Positions 53,115-63,289 of a DNA stretch of 64,000 nucleotides are shown one piece after another. Both the position numbers and the translations under genes were made by a program. Position 1 is the first letter of the stretch. Each line of letters starts with the position of its first letter. The DNA is from CBDCNH01 sp965219015 (GTDB lineage Bacteria > Pseudomonadota > Alphaproteobacteria > Rhodobacterales > Rhodobacteraceae): assembly GCA_965219015.1 (NCBI GenBank), contig CBDCNH010000005.1, forward strand, positions 62,001 through 126,000, read 5' to 3'. The notes under the pieces are model-generated. The model saw nothing but the letters and a program-made list of their open reading frames with translations. It was not told the origin of the DNA and did no database searches.

Positions 53115-54926
53115 ATGGCGCTCTCCCGTCGCGGCGGACGGCGCGAGGCGCTGTCGATCTGGCCCGGCTTCGTCGATGCGATGACGGCGCTGCTGCTCCT
53201 TTTGATGTTTGTGCTGACGATCTTCATGGTGGTGCAGTTCGTCCTCCGCGAGACGATCACCACGCAGGACACCGAGCTCGATGCGCTGTCGGGGCAGGTC
53301 GCCGGGCTCGCCGACGCGCTGGGGCTGGAGAAGCGCCAGACCGCGGGCCTGCGCGACGACGTGGCGGCGGCGCGGCAGAAGGACGACGCGCAGACGGCGC
53401 TGATCACGTCGCTCGGTCGGCAGGTCGCGCGGCAGACGGATGCCCTGAAGGCGAGCGAGGCGAAGATCACCGGCTTCGAGGCGCAGGTGGCCTCGCTCAT
53501 CGCCGACCGCGACCGGGCGCGGGGCGAGGGCGTCGAGCTCACGGCGCAGGTGGCGGACCTCGAGGCGGCGCGCGCGAAGCTCGTCTCGGACGAGGAGGCG
53601 CTGCAGCTCGCGCTCGCGAGCGCCCGGACCGAGATCGACGCCAAGGCCGAGGCCGCGCGGCTCGACGCGGCGAAGCGCGAGGCGGTCGAGGCGCTGGTCG
53701 CGGACCTTCGGACCAAGGCCAGCGCGCGGGAGGCAAGCCTGACCGATGCGCTGGCGGCGCTCGATGCGGCGAAGGGCCGGGCGGACGGGCTCGCGGTCGA
53801 CCTCGCGGCCAGGACCGACGCCGCGGACGCGGCCGAGCGCGCACGGCTCGCGGAAGCGGCGGCGGCGGAGGCGCTCCGGGCGCGGCTCGGCGACGCCAGC
53901 GCCCGGATCGACGACGCGGAGAGGGCGCGGCTGGCGGAGGCGGCGGCGGCCGAGGCGCTGCGCGACAAGCTGAAGGGTGCGGACGCCGAGCTGACCGCGA
54001 TGACGCTGAACCTCGAGGCGCAGAGGAAGCGCGCCGAGGACACGCTGACGCTGCTCGCGGCAGCGGACGCGGCGAAGAACGAGCTCGGCGACGAGGTGGC
54101 CGAGGCGCTTGCCGCGAAGCTCGCGGCGGAGGGCTCGGCCGCGCGGCAGGAGACCGAGGCCGAACGGCAGGCGGCGCTCCTCGCGATGGCGCGCCAGCGG
54201 CTCGCCGGGCAGTCGGCGCAGTCCACCGAGGCGCAGCGGCGCGTGGCGGTGCTCAACGCGCAGCTCGGTGATCTGAAGGGGCAACTCGCCTCGCTCAACG
54301 CGGCCCTCGGCGCCAGCGAGGCCAAGGCCGGCGCGAAGGACGTGCAGATCGAGAACCTCGGCTCGCGGCTCAACCAGGCGCTCGCGCTGACCGCCGCCGA
54401 GCAGAAGAAGCGCGCGGACCTCGAGGAGGCGGAGCGCAAGCGGCTCGAAAGCGAGACGCAGGATCTGGCGAAGTACCGCTCGGAGTTCTTCGGGCAGCTG
54501 CGGCAGGTGCTTGCGGGGATCGACGGCGTGAAGGTGGTCGGCGACCGCTTCGTGTTCTCGTCGGAGGTGCTGTTCCAGCCCGCTTCGGCCGAGCTGAGCC
54601 AGGGCGGGCGCGACCAGATCACCCAGGTCGCGGCGATCCTCGAGCGGATCTCGAGCCAGATCCCGCCCGGCATCGACTGGATCATCCGCGTCGACGGGCA
54701 CACCGACGACACGCCGCTGTCGGGGTCCGGCGCGTTCCCGAACAACTGGGCGCTGAGCCAGGCCCGGGCGCTGTCGGTGGTGCTCTACATGACCAACGTG
54801 CTCGACTTCCCGCCGAACCGGCTCGCCGCCACCGGCTTCGGCGAGTACCAGCCCGTCGAGACCGCCGACACGCCCGAGGCGCGCGCGGCGAACCGGCGGA
54901 TCGAGCTCAAGCTCACGGAGCGTTGA
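53115..54926 (+). CDS. MotB/OmpA-like protein with long coiled coil, partner of the MotA/ExbB-like protein
   Basis: Protein of 603 aa. One N-terminal membrane helix (about 20-42) is preceded by SIWPGFVDAMTAL, the MotB-type context with a protonatable Asp at the helix start. A very long Ala/Glu/Arg coiled coil runs from about 55 to 440. The OmpA/MotB peptidoglycan-binding domain follows, with DGHTDDTPLSGSG, NNWALSQARALSVVLYM and EARAANRRIELKLT. Internal duplication of ERARLAEAAAAEALR is seen. With the upstream MotA/ExbB-like gene it forms a stator-like pair that is not flagellar. Its end overlaps the convergent fusion gene by 14 nt. Confidence 0.9.
   Translation: MALSRRGGRREALSIWPGFVDAMTALLLLLMFVLTIFMVVQFVLRETITTQDTELDALSGQVAGLADALGLEKRQTAGLRDDVAAARQKDDAQTALITSLGRQVARQTDALKASEAKITGFEAQVASLIADRDRARGEGVELTAQVADLEAARAKLVSDEEALQLALASARTEIDAKAEAARLDAAKREAVEALVADLRTKASAREASLTDALAALDAAKGRADGLAVDLAARTDAADAAERARLAEAAAAEALRARLGDASARIDDAERARLAEAAAAEALRDKLKGADAELTAMTLNLEAQRKRAEDTLTLLAAADAAKNELGDEVAEALAAKLAAEGSAARQETEAERQAALLAMARQRLAGQSAQSTEAQRRVAVLNAQLGDLKGQLASLNAALGASEAKAGAKDVQIENLGSRLNQALALTAAEQKKRADLEEAERKRLESETQDLAKYRSEFFGQLRQVLAGIDGVKVVGDRFVFSSEVLFQPASAELSQGGRDQITQVAAILERISSQIPPGIDWIIRVDGHTDDTPLSGSGAFPNNWALSQARALSVVLYMTNVLDFPPNRLAATGFGEYQPVETADTPEARAANRRIELKLTER
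53835..53963 (+). repeat. Internal coiled-coil duplication (two 45-nt units)
   Basis: The 15-residue block ERARLAEAAAAEALR occurs at 53835-53879 and again at 53919-53963, 28 codons apart (four heptads). The nucleotide copies differ mostly at third positions, so the duplication is not recent or is maintained by helix selection. Confidence 0.7.
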
Positions 54927-56826
54927 GGCGGCGGATCGGGGTGCCGGGAAGCATCGATAACGCCTCGACGGTAGCAGTGTTATCCCGCGTCAGGTCGTCG
55001 GGATCGAGAACGTCCTCGACCGTGGCGGCACCCACCCAGACGGGAACGCGCGCACCGGTTGTCCAGCCGGTCGCCCAGAGCCGGAGATGCGCGCGCTCGT
55101 TGGGCGCGGCCCCCGGCACGGCGCGCTCGAAGGCAAGGTCGTTGGGATGCCCGTTCCAGAATCGCGGCCGCACGAGCGGGCCCGCGAAGACGCCGCCGGT
55201 CCAGTCGGCCCAGACCGCGCGGGCGAGCGCCGGCAGGGACGCTTGCCCGACGCTGGTCCAGCCGGCGGCTTCCAGCGCGCCGGTGAGCGCGGCTTCGCTC
55301 TGCGGCGTGGCGACGAGGTCGATGCGGCCGCGCGGATGTCCGAGGATGTCGAGCGTGGCGACCCCGGTGCGCGTCACCTCCGCGGGGACGTCGGCGACGG
55401 CGACGGCGGCGGTGGCGGCGCGACGCGGGCGCTCGGTGCTGCTGAGCGTCGCGACGAGGAGCGCCGCGGCCGCGACCGTGGCGAGCGTCACGCCAGCCGC
55501 CGTGCGGGGTCGTGCCGCGCCGTGCCACGGCCGCAGCGTCCGCGCCCAGGCGGCGACGCCGATGCCGATCACGAGCCAGAGCGCGCCCACGAGCGCGCCG
55601 TTGAGCACGTCCGACAGGTAGTGCTCGATGAGGTAGATGCGGCTCAGCCCGATCACGAACGCGACCGTCACGCCGCCGAGTGCGGCACCGAGCGCGGGGA
55701 TCGCCCCTGCGCGCCACGCCACGAACCATAGCATCCCCCAGACCGCGACCGACGCTGCCGCATGGCCGGAGGGGAAGCTCCCGGAAGTCTCGAGGAACAC
55801 GCCGAGGTCGGAGCGCTCTCGCGCGAAGAGCGCCTTGAGGAAGAACACGGTGATCTGGTTGCCGAGCGCCGCGACCCAGAGCCCCGCCATGAGGTCGCGG
55901 CGGCGCAGCAGGGCCAGCGCCACGGTGGTGCCGAGGAGGAGCGGCACCGTCACCCGCCAGCTTCCGAGGAGCGTGACATGCGCGAAGAACCGCACGAGGC
56001 GGTCGTCGCGAAAGGCGAAGAGGAGGTTCGCGAGGCGGGTATCGGCGGCGACGACCGGCGGGTCGCCGAGGAAGTCGAAGGTGGAGTCGAGATAGAGCGC
56101 GAGGAGCCAGACGAAGAGCAGGACGAGCACCGTCGCCGTCAGCCCCGAAGCCCGCGCGGGATCGAGGCGCCGGGCGAGGCGCGGCATGTGCGCGAAGAGG
56201 TGCGCCGCGGCATCGCGGACATGCGGCCACGCGCGCACGAGGCGGGATGCGACGAGCCACACGATCGCCAGCACCGCCACGGCGCCCGCGGCGAAGCCGA
56301 GCACGCGCGGCACGGCGGGGCCGGCGGTCGCGAGCGCCGCGCCGAAGAAGTATCCGAGCGCCGGGAGGACGAGCGCGTAGGCGACCGAGGACGCGACGTT
56401 CCAGGCGAGGAACCGGCGGTTCGACATCCGCGCGACGCCCGCGGCGAAAGGCACGAACGCGCTGAGCGGGCCGAGGAACCGCGCGACGACCAGAGCCGCC
56501 CCGCCCCAGCGGTCGACGAGCGCCGTGGCGCGGCGGGCGCTCGGGGACGCGGCGACGCGGTGGAGCCGGGTCTCGGCGAGGTGGCCGAGGCGGAAGCTGA
56601 CCTCGCTTCCCGCCACCGTGGCGAGCCCCACGAACCAGGCGAGGTCGAGGAACCCGATGGTGCCGAGGCGCACCAGCATCCCGCCCGCGATCACCGCGAG
56701 GGCGCCGGGCACCACGACGCCGGCGAGGATCACCGCCTCGAGGAACGCGGCGGCGGCGAGGATCCAGTAGGTCCAGACCCCGAGCGCCTGCAGCGAGGGC
56801 ACGAGATCGGCGAGCGAATGGGGCAT
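54913..56826 (-). CDS. DedA/VTT - PAP2 phosphatase - LssY fusion membrane protein
   Basis: Three-domain membrane protein of 637 aa. Residues 1-205 are a VTT/DedA domain (ILAAAAFLEAVILAGVVVPG, RFLGPLSAFVPFAAGVARMS), the family of lipid scramblase/flippase-like proteins. Residues about 240-460 are a PAP2 acid phosphatase with all three motifs: KALFARERSD, SGSFPSGHAAAS and SRIYLIEHYLSDV. The C-terminal 150 residues are an LssY_C domain (DILGHPRGRIDLVATPQ, ARAVWADWTGGV, FWNGHPNDLAFER). The likely role is undecaprenyl-phosphate or phospholipid-phosphate handling with transbilayer movement. The stop overlaps the MotB/OmpA-like gene tail to tail by 14 nt. Confidence 0.92.
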   Translation of the reverse strand: MPHSLADLVPSLQALGVWTYWILAAAAFLEAVILAGVVVPGALAVIAGGMLVRLGTIGFLDLAWFVGLATVAGSEVSFRLGHLAETRLHRVAASPSARRATALVDRWGGAALVVARFLGPLSAFVPFAAGVARMSNRRFLAWNVASSVAYALVLPALGYFFGAALATAGPAVPRVLGFAAGAVAVLAIVWLVASRLVRAWPHVRDAAAHLFAHMPRLARRLDPARASGLTATVLVLLFVWLLALYLDSTFDFLGDPPVVAADTRLANLLFAFRDDRLVRFFAHVTLLGSWRVTVPLLLGTTVALALLRRRDLMAGLWVAALGNQITVFFLKALFARERSDLGVFLETSGSFPSGHAAASVAVWGMLWFVAWRAGAIPALGAALGGVTVAFVIGLSRIYLIEHYLSDVLNGALVGALWLVIGIGVAAWARTLRPWHGAARPRTAAGVTLATVAAAALLVATLSSTERPRRAATAAVAVADVPAEVTRTGVATLDILGHPRGRIDLVATPQSEAALTGALEAAGWTSVGQASLPALARAVWADWTGGVFAGPLVRPRFWNGHPNDLAFERAVPGAAPNERAHLRLWATGWTTGARVPVWVGAATVEDVLDPDDLTRDNTATVEALSMLPGTPIRRLNAP

Positions 56827-56859
56827 GGCGTTTCTCCCGCCGCCGTTTAGGGTCCGGCC

Positions 56860-57798
56860 ATGAACGAGGATGAGAATGGACGCAAGCTCGGCACGCGGCT
56901 GCGGGCGGTGCGGCGGATCGGCTGCATCGGCGAGGCGATGGTCGAGCTGAGCTTCGCCGAGCCGGAGGCGCGCGAAGCGGCCGTGGGCGTGGCGGGAGAC
57001 GTGCTCAACACGGCATTCTACCTCGCGCGCTCGGCGCCGGAGGCAACGCGCGTGGCCTTCGTGTCGGCGCTGGGGGCGGATGCGTTCTCGGGTCGGTTGC
57101 GGGCGTTTCTCGCGCGGCACGGGCTGGAGGACGCCTGCGCCACGGTGCCGGACGCGACGGTCGGGCTCTACGCGATCACCACCGATGCGGCGGGCGAGCG
57201 GACCTTCACCTACTGGCGGAGCGCCTCGGCGGCGCGGCGGATGGTGGCGGAAGGCGCGCTCGACGGGCTCGGGGCGTTCGATCTCGTGTATCTTTCCGGC
57301 ATCACGCTGGCGGTGCTCCTGGGTGACGGGCGGGCACGGCTTCTCGACCGGCTGGCGGCGTTCCGGGAGGGGGGAGGGCTCGTGGCGTTCGACGCGAACT
57401 ACCGTCCGCGGCTCTGGGCATCGGCGGACGAGGCGCGGGAGTGGATCGGGCGGGCGTGGGGGCTGTCGGACCTGGCGCTGCCGTCGTTCGACGACGAACG
57501 GGCGCTCTGGGGCGATGCCGATCCGGCGGCGACGCGGGCGCGGCTCCGGGCGGCAGGGGTGACGGAGGGCGCGATCAAGGACGGGGCGGCCGGCGCGCTG
57601 CCGGTCGAGGACGTGTCCGCGCCGTCGTTCGCTCCGGCCGCGCGCGTGGTCGATACCACGGCAGCGGGCGACAGCTTCAACGGGAGCTACCTCGGCGCGC
57701 GGATCGGCGGCGCGGACGCGGCGACGGCGCTGGGGCTGGCGCATGACGTGGCATGCCGGGTGATCGGGCAGCGCGGCGCGATCCTCGAGGACATCTAG
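56860..57798 (+). CDS. PfkB-family carbohydrate kinase, 2-dehydro-3-deoxygluconokinase-like
   Basis: Ribokinase-fold sugar kinase of 312 aa. IGCIGEAMVELSF near residues 20-32 and VAGDVLNTAFYLARS (usually GGDTLNTA in KdgK) bind substrate. ALGADAFSGRLRAFLARHGL, AFDANYRPRLW and the C-terminal PfkB motif VVDTTAAGDSFNGSYLGA with catalytic Asp (TAAGDSFNG) follow. The best guess is KDG kinase of the semi- or modified Entner-Doudoroff route; other sugar acids are possible. It is divergent from the VTT fusion with 33 nt between starts. Its TAG shares the palindrome CTAG with the stop of the convergent amidohydrolase gene. Confidence 0.88.
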   Translation: MNEDENGRKLGTRLRAVRRIGCIGEAMVELSFAEPEAREAAVGVAGDVLNTAFYLARSAPEATRVAFVSALGADAFSGRLRAFLARHGLEDACATVPDATVGLYAITTDAAGERTFTYWRSASAARRMVAEGALDGLGAFDLVYLSGITLAVLLGDGRARLLDRLAAFREGGGLVAFDANYRPRLWASADEAREWIGRAWGLSDLALPSFDDERALWGDADPAATRARLRAAGVTEGAIKDGAAGALPVEDVSAPSFAPAARVVDTTAAGDSFNGSYLGARIGGADAATALGLAHDVACRVIGQRGAILEDI

Positions 57799-59104
57799 CG
57801 CGCGTCGATCGCCGCGATGCGCGCGCCGAACATGCCGGCGACCTGCCGCGCGTCGGCGAGCACGCGCGCGGGTTCCAGGGTAAGCACCTCGCGGTCGCGC
57901 ATCAGCCAGCGGCCCGCGACCATCACGTCGCGCACGTCGTCGGGGGTGGCAGAGAACACCAGCGTGGCGGCGAGGTCGTAGACCGGGACGTGGCGCGGGT
58001 CGTCGAGCGAGACGCGCAGGATGTCGGCGGCCTTGCCGGGCTCGAGCGAGCCTGTGCGGTCGTCCATCCCGAGGACGCGCGCCGCCTCGATGGTGGCCAT
58101 CCGCAGCACGTCGCGCGCGGGCATCGGCGCGCGGCTCCGGCCGGCGAGCTTCTGGAACATCGCCACGGGGGCCATCTGCGCGAAGAGGTCGAGCGTGTTG
58201 CCGCTCATCGGCCCGTCGGTCGCGATGCCGACCGGGATGCCGGCGGCGCGGAGTGCCGTGACCGGGGCGATGCCGCGCCCCGCCTTGGCGTTCGAGCGCG
58301 CGTTGTGGGCGACGCGCACGTCCCGCTCGGCCATCCGCGCGATGTCGGCCTCGGTCACGAAGAGGCAGTGCGCGGCGATGAGGCCGGGAGCGAGGAGCCC
58401 CGCGCGGTCGGCGGTCTCGACGGGGCGGAGGCCGTGCGTGCGCTGGGCCCATTCGGTCTCGCTCACCATCTCGGCGAGGTGCATCTGCACCGGCACGGCC
58501 GGGTGGTCCGCGGCCCAGGCGGCGACGCGGGCCATGCCGGGGATGTCCATCGAGTAGGGCGCGTGCGGCGCGATCGAGGCGGTCACGAGCGGGTGGCCCG
58601 CGAACTCCCCCGCGAGCGCCTCGGTCAGCGCGAAGCCCTCGTCGAGGCTGGCGTGGTCGGGGGCGGCGAAGTCGGCGAGCGTCTGGCCGACGACGCCGCG
58701 CATCCCCGCTTCGGCCACCGCGCGGCCGACCTCGGCCTCGAAGTAGTACATGTCCGCGACCGTGGTGACGCCGGCGCGGATCATCTCGAGCGCGGCGAGG
58801 CGGGCGCCCGCGCGGACCACCTCCGGGGTCACGCAGGCGCGCTCGAGCGGCAGGACGTAGCGGAAGAGCCGGTCGTCCACGTCCTCGGCGAGCCCGCGGA
58901 AGAGCGTCATCGGCATGTGGCAGTGGCTGTTGACCATGCCGGGCATCAGGAGGTCGCCGCCCATGTCGGCCACGTCGCCGCCGGGCGGCGGGTCGCCCGC
59001 GGCCACGGCGGCGACGCGGTCGCCCTCGACGCGGACGTAGCCGCGCGCGATCTCGGTCATCCCGTCGTCCATCGGCAGGATGCGCGCGTTGGCGAGCGTG
59101 AGCG

Positions 59105-59108
<4 letters not shown>
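57795..59108 (-). CDS. Amidohydrolase-family protein (SAH/5'-MTA deaminase or chlorohydrolase type)
   Basis: Metal-dependent deaminase-type enzyme of 437 aa. The first metal motif is VNSHCHMPM near residue 59; HLAEMVSETEWA (metal His), AHCLFVTEADI and ATDGPMSGNTLDLFAQM with the metal Asp complete the mononuclear subtype III site. TGSLEPGKAADI is the C-terminal amidohydrolase signature. Substrates in this group are adenosine-like, guanine-like or S-adenosylhomocysteine bases. The GTG start overlaps the ABC ATPase stop (GTGA), so the enzyme belongs to the transport operon and probably deaminates the imported compound or a derivative. Confidence 0.88.
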
Positions 59109-60153
<1,045 letters not shown>

Positions 60154-60157
<4 letters not shown>

Positions 60158-60942
60158 CGCGCGAGGAACGTGAGCCCGAGCGTGCGCTCGACCGCCGCCA
60201 TCACCGCGACGGTGACGGCCATCAGGAGCACAGAGACCGAGGCGATGGTCGGGTCGAAGAACTGCTCCATGTGCGCGAGGATCTGGATCGGCAGCGTCGA
60301 GACGCCGGGCCCGGTGAGGAAGATCGAGATCGACACGTCGTTGAGCGAGGTGATGAACGCGAGCACGAACGCCGCGACCATGCCGCCGCGGATGTTGGGC
60401 AGCACCACCGCAACGAAGGCGCGGGGCCGCGGGCAGCCGAGCGACACCGCCGCTTCCTCGACGGCGAAGTCGAACCCCGCGAGCGAGGCGCCGACGACGC
60501 GCACGCAGTAGGGCAGCACGAGGAGCGCGTGCCCCGCGAGGAGCCCCGCCAGCACCGGCAGGCCCAGCCCGACGGTGACGGACTTCATCAGCGAGAAGCC
60601 GAGCACGATCTCGGGGATGAGCACGGGCAGCACGAACACGCTCGGCAGGAGCCGCGGCAGCGCCGGGCGGTAGCGCGCGAGCGCATAGGCGGCGGGGATG
60701 CCGACGGCCAGCGCGATGGCGGTGCCGCCGGTGGCGAGGAGGAGGCTCGTGACCATCGTGCGGCGGAACGCGGAGACCTCGAACACATGCGCGTACCAGC
60801 GCAGCGTCAGCCCCTGCGGCGGGAAGGCGAGGAACGTGGTGTCCGAGAGCGACGCGCCGACGATGATGACGAGGGGCGCGAGGAGGAACGCGAACGTCAG
60901 CACCGCGAAGGCGGCGAGCGCGGGATGGACGCGCCGCCTCAT
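60154..60942 (-). CDS. ABC transporter permease (PotC-like)
   Basis: Second permease of the polyamine-type importer, 262 aa with six predicted helices. FAFLLAPLVIIVGASLSDT opens the protein; the EAA loop is EEAAVSLGCPRPRAFVAVVLP, shown by its ends; SLNDVSISIFLTGPGVSTLP is the typical PotC-family segment. The ATG at 60942 overlaps the first permease stop by 4 nt. The frame continues upstream antisense but is non-coding there. Confidence 0.93.
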
Positions 60943-61769
60943 CCCGCGACGGGGTTCAGCCGGCGGGCGACGCGCGCCATCCCGAGCACGGTCGCGAGCG
61001 TGACGGCGACCATCACGGCGGCGATGGTCGAGGCGCCGACCCAGTCGAACGTGACCATCGCGCGCTGGTAGAGGAACGTGCCCATCATCATCTGCCGCTC
61101 GCCGCCGAGAAGCTGCGGCGTGGCGTAGGAGGTGAAGGCACCGGTGAACACCAGGACCGCGCCGACGATGAGCCCCGGCGCCGCCATCGGCAGCACCACC
61201 TCGCGGAACGCCGCCGCCGGCGTCGCGCCGAGCGAGGCCGCGGCATCGGTGAGGTCGGCGGGGATGCCCTCGAGCACGCCGGTGAGCGTGAGGATCATCA
61301 AGGGCACGAAGAGGTAGACCATCGCCACGATGACCGCGCCCTCGGTGTAGAGCATCGCGTAGGGCGCGCCGGGCAGGCCCACGGCCTCGAAGGCGCGGTT
61401 GAGGATGCCGGTCCGGCCGAGGATCACGAGCCAGGCGAAGGACCGCACGACGACGCCGGTGAGGAGCGGGAACACCGCAGCGACAATGAGGACGCTCTTC
61501 AGCCGCCGCGGCGACCGCGCCACCACCCAGGCGGTCGCGAAGCCGATGGCGAGGCTGAGGAGCGTGGTGATCGCGGCCACCTCGAAGGTACGCCAGAGAA
61601 CGGTGCGCCGGAAGCCGGAGCCGAAGAACGCGGCGTAGGTCGCGAACGGGCCGGCGGGCTCGCCGAGCGTGGTGCCGAGCGTCGCCAGCACTGGCCAGCC
61701 GAGGAGGGCCGCGACGAGGAGCGTCGCCGGCAGAGCCAGCGCCCAAGCGAGCGCGCGGGGCCGCACCAC
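60939..61769 (-). CDS. ABC transporter permease (PotB-like)
   Basis: First permease of the importer, 276 aa with six helices. AFPATLLVA-like N-terminus LALPATLLVAALLGWPVLAT, the EAA loop DLTDAAASLGATPAAAFREV, shown by its ends, and GAFTSYATPQLLGGER, the PotB-family hallmark. The start is GTG at 61769 (GTG 61766 is an in-frame alternative). The substrate-binding-protein gene ends 4 nt upstream, so the whole set is one operon. Confidence 0.93.
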   Translation of the reverse strand: MVRPRALAWALALPATLLVAALLGWPVLATLGTTLGEPAGPFATYAAFFGSGFRRTVLWRTFEVAAITTLLSLAIGFATAWVVARSPRRLKSVLIVAAVFPLLTGVVVRSFAWLVILGRTGILNRAFEAVGLPGAPYAMLYTEGAVIVAMVYLFVPLMILTLTGVLEGIPADLTDAAASLGATPAAAFREVVLPMAAPGLIVGAVLVFTGAFTSYATPQLLGGERQMMMGTFLYQRAMVTFDWVGASTIAAVMVAVTLATVLGMARVARRLNPVAG

Positions 61770-61773
61770 CGGA

Positions 61774-62784
61774 TCAGCCGCCGAAGGCCTCGTTCCAGCG
61801 GTCGATCCAGTCCGCCTTGGCCTTGTTCATCGCGGCGTAGTCCATGCGGTTGAGCGAGGTCACCTGCTCTCGTCCGTAAGTCCAGACCGCGGCCTCCTCG
61901 GGCGTCAGCTTCACTTCGGTGCTGACCGGTGCGTCGACGCCCTCCTCGGCTTCCTTCTGCTGCACGGGGGTCGAGAGCACGAAGTCGATGAACTTGTGCG
62001 CGAGCTCGGGCTCGGCGGCGCCGGTGGGGATGTTGATGGTGTTGAGCGTCGCGATGTCGCCGTCGGCGAGGTCGGCCCAGACCATCGTCGGCACAGCGGC
62101 CTTGAGCGAGGCGAGCGTGAAGTCCTGCGCCACCGCGACCGACGCCTCGCCGGTGGAGATCAGGTTCACCATCTCGGAGCCGGTGTTGTAGGTCTTGGCG
62201 ACGTTTGGCTTGAGCGCGTCGATCGCCTCGAAGGCGCCGTCGGGATCGGCATAGGCATCGACGCCCGCGTGCTTCCCGGCCTCGAGGACGACCATCGGCC
62301 CGGCCGTCGTGGTGATGCCGGGCACGGTCACCCTGCCCGCGAGGTCCGGCCGCCAGAGGTCGTTCCAGGACGTGATCGGCTTCACCTTGGCGCTGTCGTA
62401 GACGACGCCGACGCGGCCGATGGAATAGGCCGGGCCATAGGGGCCCTGCGGCGCCTGCGCGAGGTCGTAGAGCTTGCCGAGGTTCGGGACCGCCGCGGGG
62501 TCGATCTTGCGGAAGAGGCCGTCCTCGATGCCGATCTGGCTGTAGCTGTCGGTGAGGAAGATCACGTCCACGCCGGTGCCGCCGCGGGCCTTGAGCTTGT
62601 TCAGCCGGTCGGCGTTGTTGCCGGTCTCGAACACCACGTCGCAGCCGCACATGGTCTGGAACGGCTGCACGATGTTGGCGTCGAGCTTGTCGCCGTTGTA
62701 GCCCCACCAGGAGATCGTGAACGTCTCGGCCCCGAGTGCCGGACCGGCGGCGAGGACGAGTGCTGCGGCGAGGCGGAGGAGCAT
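61774..62784 (-). CDS. ABC transporter substrate-binding protein (PotD/PotF-like)
   Basis: Periplasmic receptor of 336 aa. A signal peptide (1-19, ALGAE) precedes ETFTISWWGYNGDKLDANIV and the region FQTMCGCDVVFETGNNADRL, with CGC possibly disulfide-bonded. The receptor core (GTGVDVIFLTDSYSQIGIED, YGPAYSIGRVGVVYD, TSWNDLWRPDLAGRVTVPG) is that of the spermidine/putrescine-binding class. It is the first gene of the operon. With the downstream amidohydrolase, a purine- or amine-type ligand is plausible, but the ligand cannot be read from sequence. Confidence 0.92.
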   Translation of the reverse strand: MLLRLAAALVLAAGPALGAETFTISWWGYNGDKLDANIVQPFQTMCGCDVVFETGNNADRLNKLKARGGTGVDVIFLTDSYSQIGIEDGLFRKIDPAAVPNLGKLYDLAQAPQGPYGPAYSIGRVGVVYDSAKVKPITSWNDLWRPDLAGRVTVPGITTTAGPMVVLEAGKHAGVDAYADPDGAFEAIDALKPNVAKTYNTGSEMVNLISTGEASVAVAQDFTLASLKAAVPTMVWADLADGDIATLNTINIPTGAAEPELAHKFIDFVLSTPVQQKEAEEGVDAPVSTEVKLTPEEAAVWTYGREQVTSLNRMDYAAMNKAKADWIDRWNEAFGG

Positions 62785-62912
62785 GGCGCGGCCTTTCGGT
62801 TTGGACGTGGCGCGAGCCTACACGGGGGCCGCGCAGGTGCAATGGCGCTTGCCGACGGGTTTGGCGCTGCCGGGATCGGGAGGCAGGCGGTGCCCGTCCG
62901 CAGCGCCCTGCG

Positions 62913-63284
62913 CTAGCCGCGCCCCTTCGGCTCGGCGAGCCGGCGGACCAGGACCGCGCGCAGGTCGTGCAGCGCGAGGAGGAGCGCGTCGGAGGCGGCG
63001 GCGACCTCGGTGTCGGTCGCCGGGCCCTGCGCCCAGTGCGCGGCGGCGCCGATGGCGTCGAGCGCCCGGTCGGCCACGCTCTCCGTGGTTGCGGGCCGCG
63101 CGAGCCATGCCGCGATGGCGGCGGTGTCCTCGGGGCTGAGCGCGCGCTCGCCGCGCGGCTTGATGGCGCCGGTGCGGCGCACGACGGTCGCGATGGGCTC
63201 GAGATCGAGCCGCGCGCCGGCAGTCACGCGCAGTACCGTGGCGCCGGTGGCGCGGTGGCGGAAGTGGTAGGCCGGCAGCGTCAC
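62913..63284 (-). CDS. Conserved-looking hypothetical protein
   Basis: Frame of 123 aa starting at a GTG 5 nt downstream of the aminotransferase stop, which suggests co-transcription. Composition is soluble: VTLPAYHFRHRATGATVLRV, GARLDLEPIATVVRRTGAIKPRG, LSPEDTAAIAAWLARPA, and a C-terminal Arg/Leu/Ala helix LHDLRAVLVRRLAEPKGRG. I do not recognise a family; the N-terminal part suggests two to three strands and the C-terminal part helices. The 128-nt gap on the other side, before the PotD-like gene, shows no clear signal. Confidence 0.55.
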   Translation of the reverse strand: MTLPAYHFRHRATGATVLRVTAGARLDLEPIATVVRRTGAIKPRGERALSPEDTAAIAAWLARPATTESVADRALDAIGAAAHWAQGPATDTEVAAASDALLLALHDLRAVLVRRLAEPKGRG

Positions 63285-63289
63285 CGGCG

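Noticed and set aside
50202..54701. A 1499-codon minus-strand frame
   Set aside because: Only the last part, from 51209 downward (DUF2125), is coding. The remainder mirrors the stator-like genes and the ChaC gene.
51909..54926. Zorya anti-phage defence system
   Set aside because: The A and B components look similar in kind, but no ZorC, ZorD or ZorE-like gene is adjacent and the neighbours are housekeeping. The coiled coil is in B here, unlike the long A tail of Zorya.
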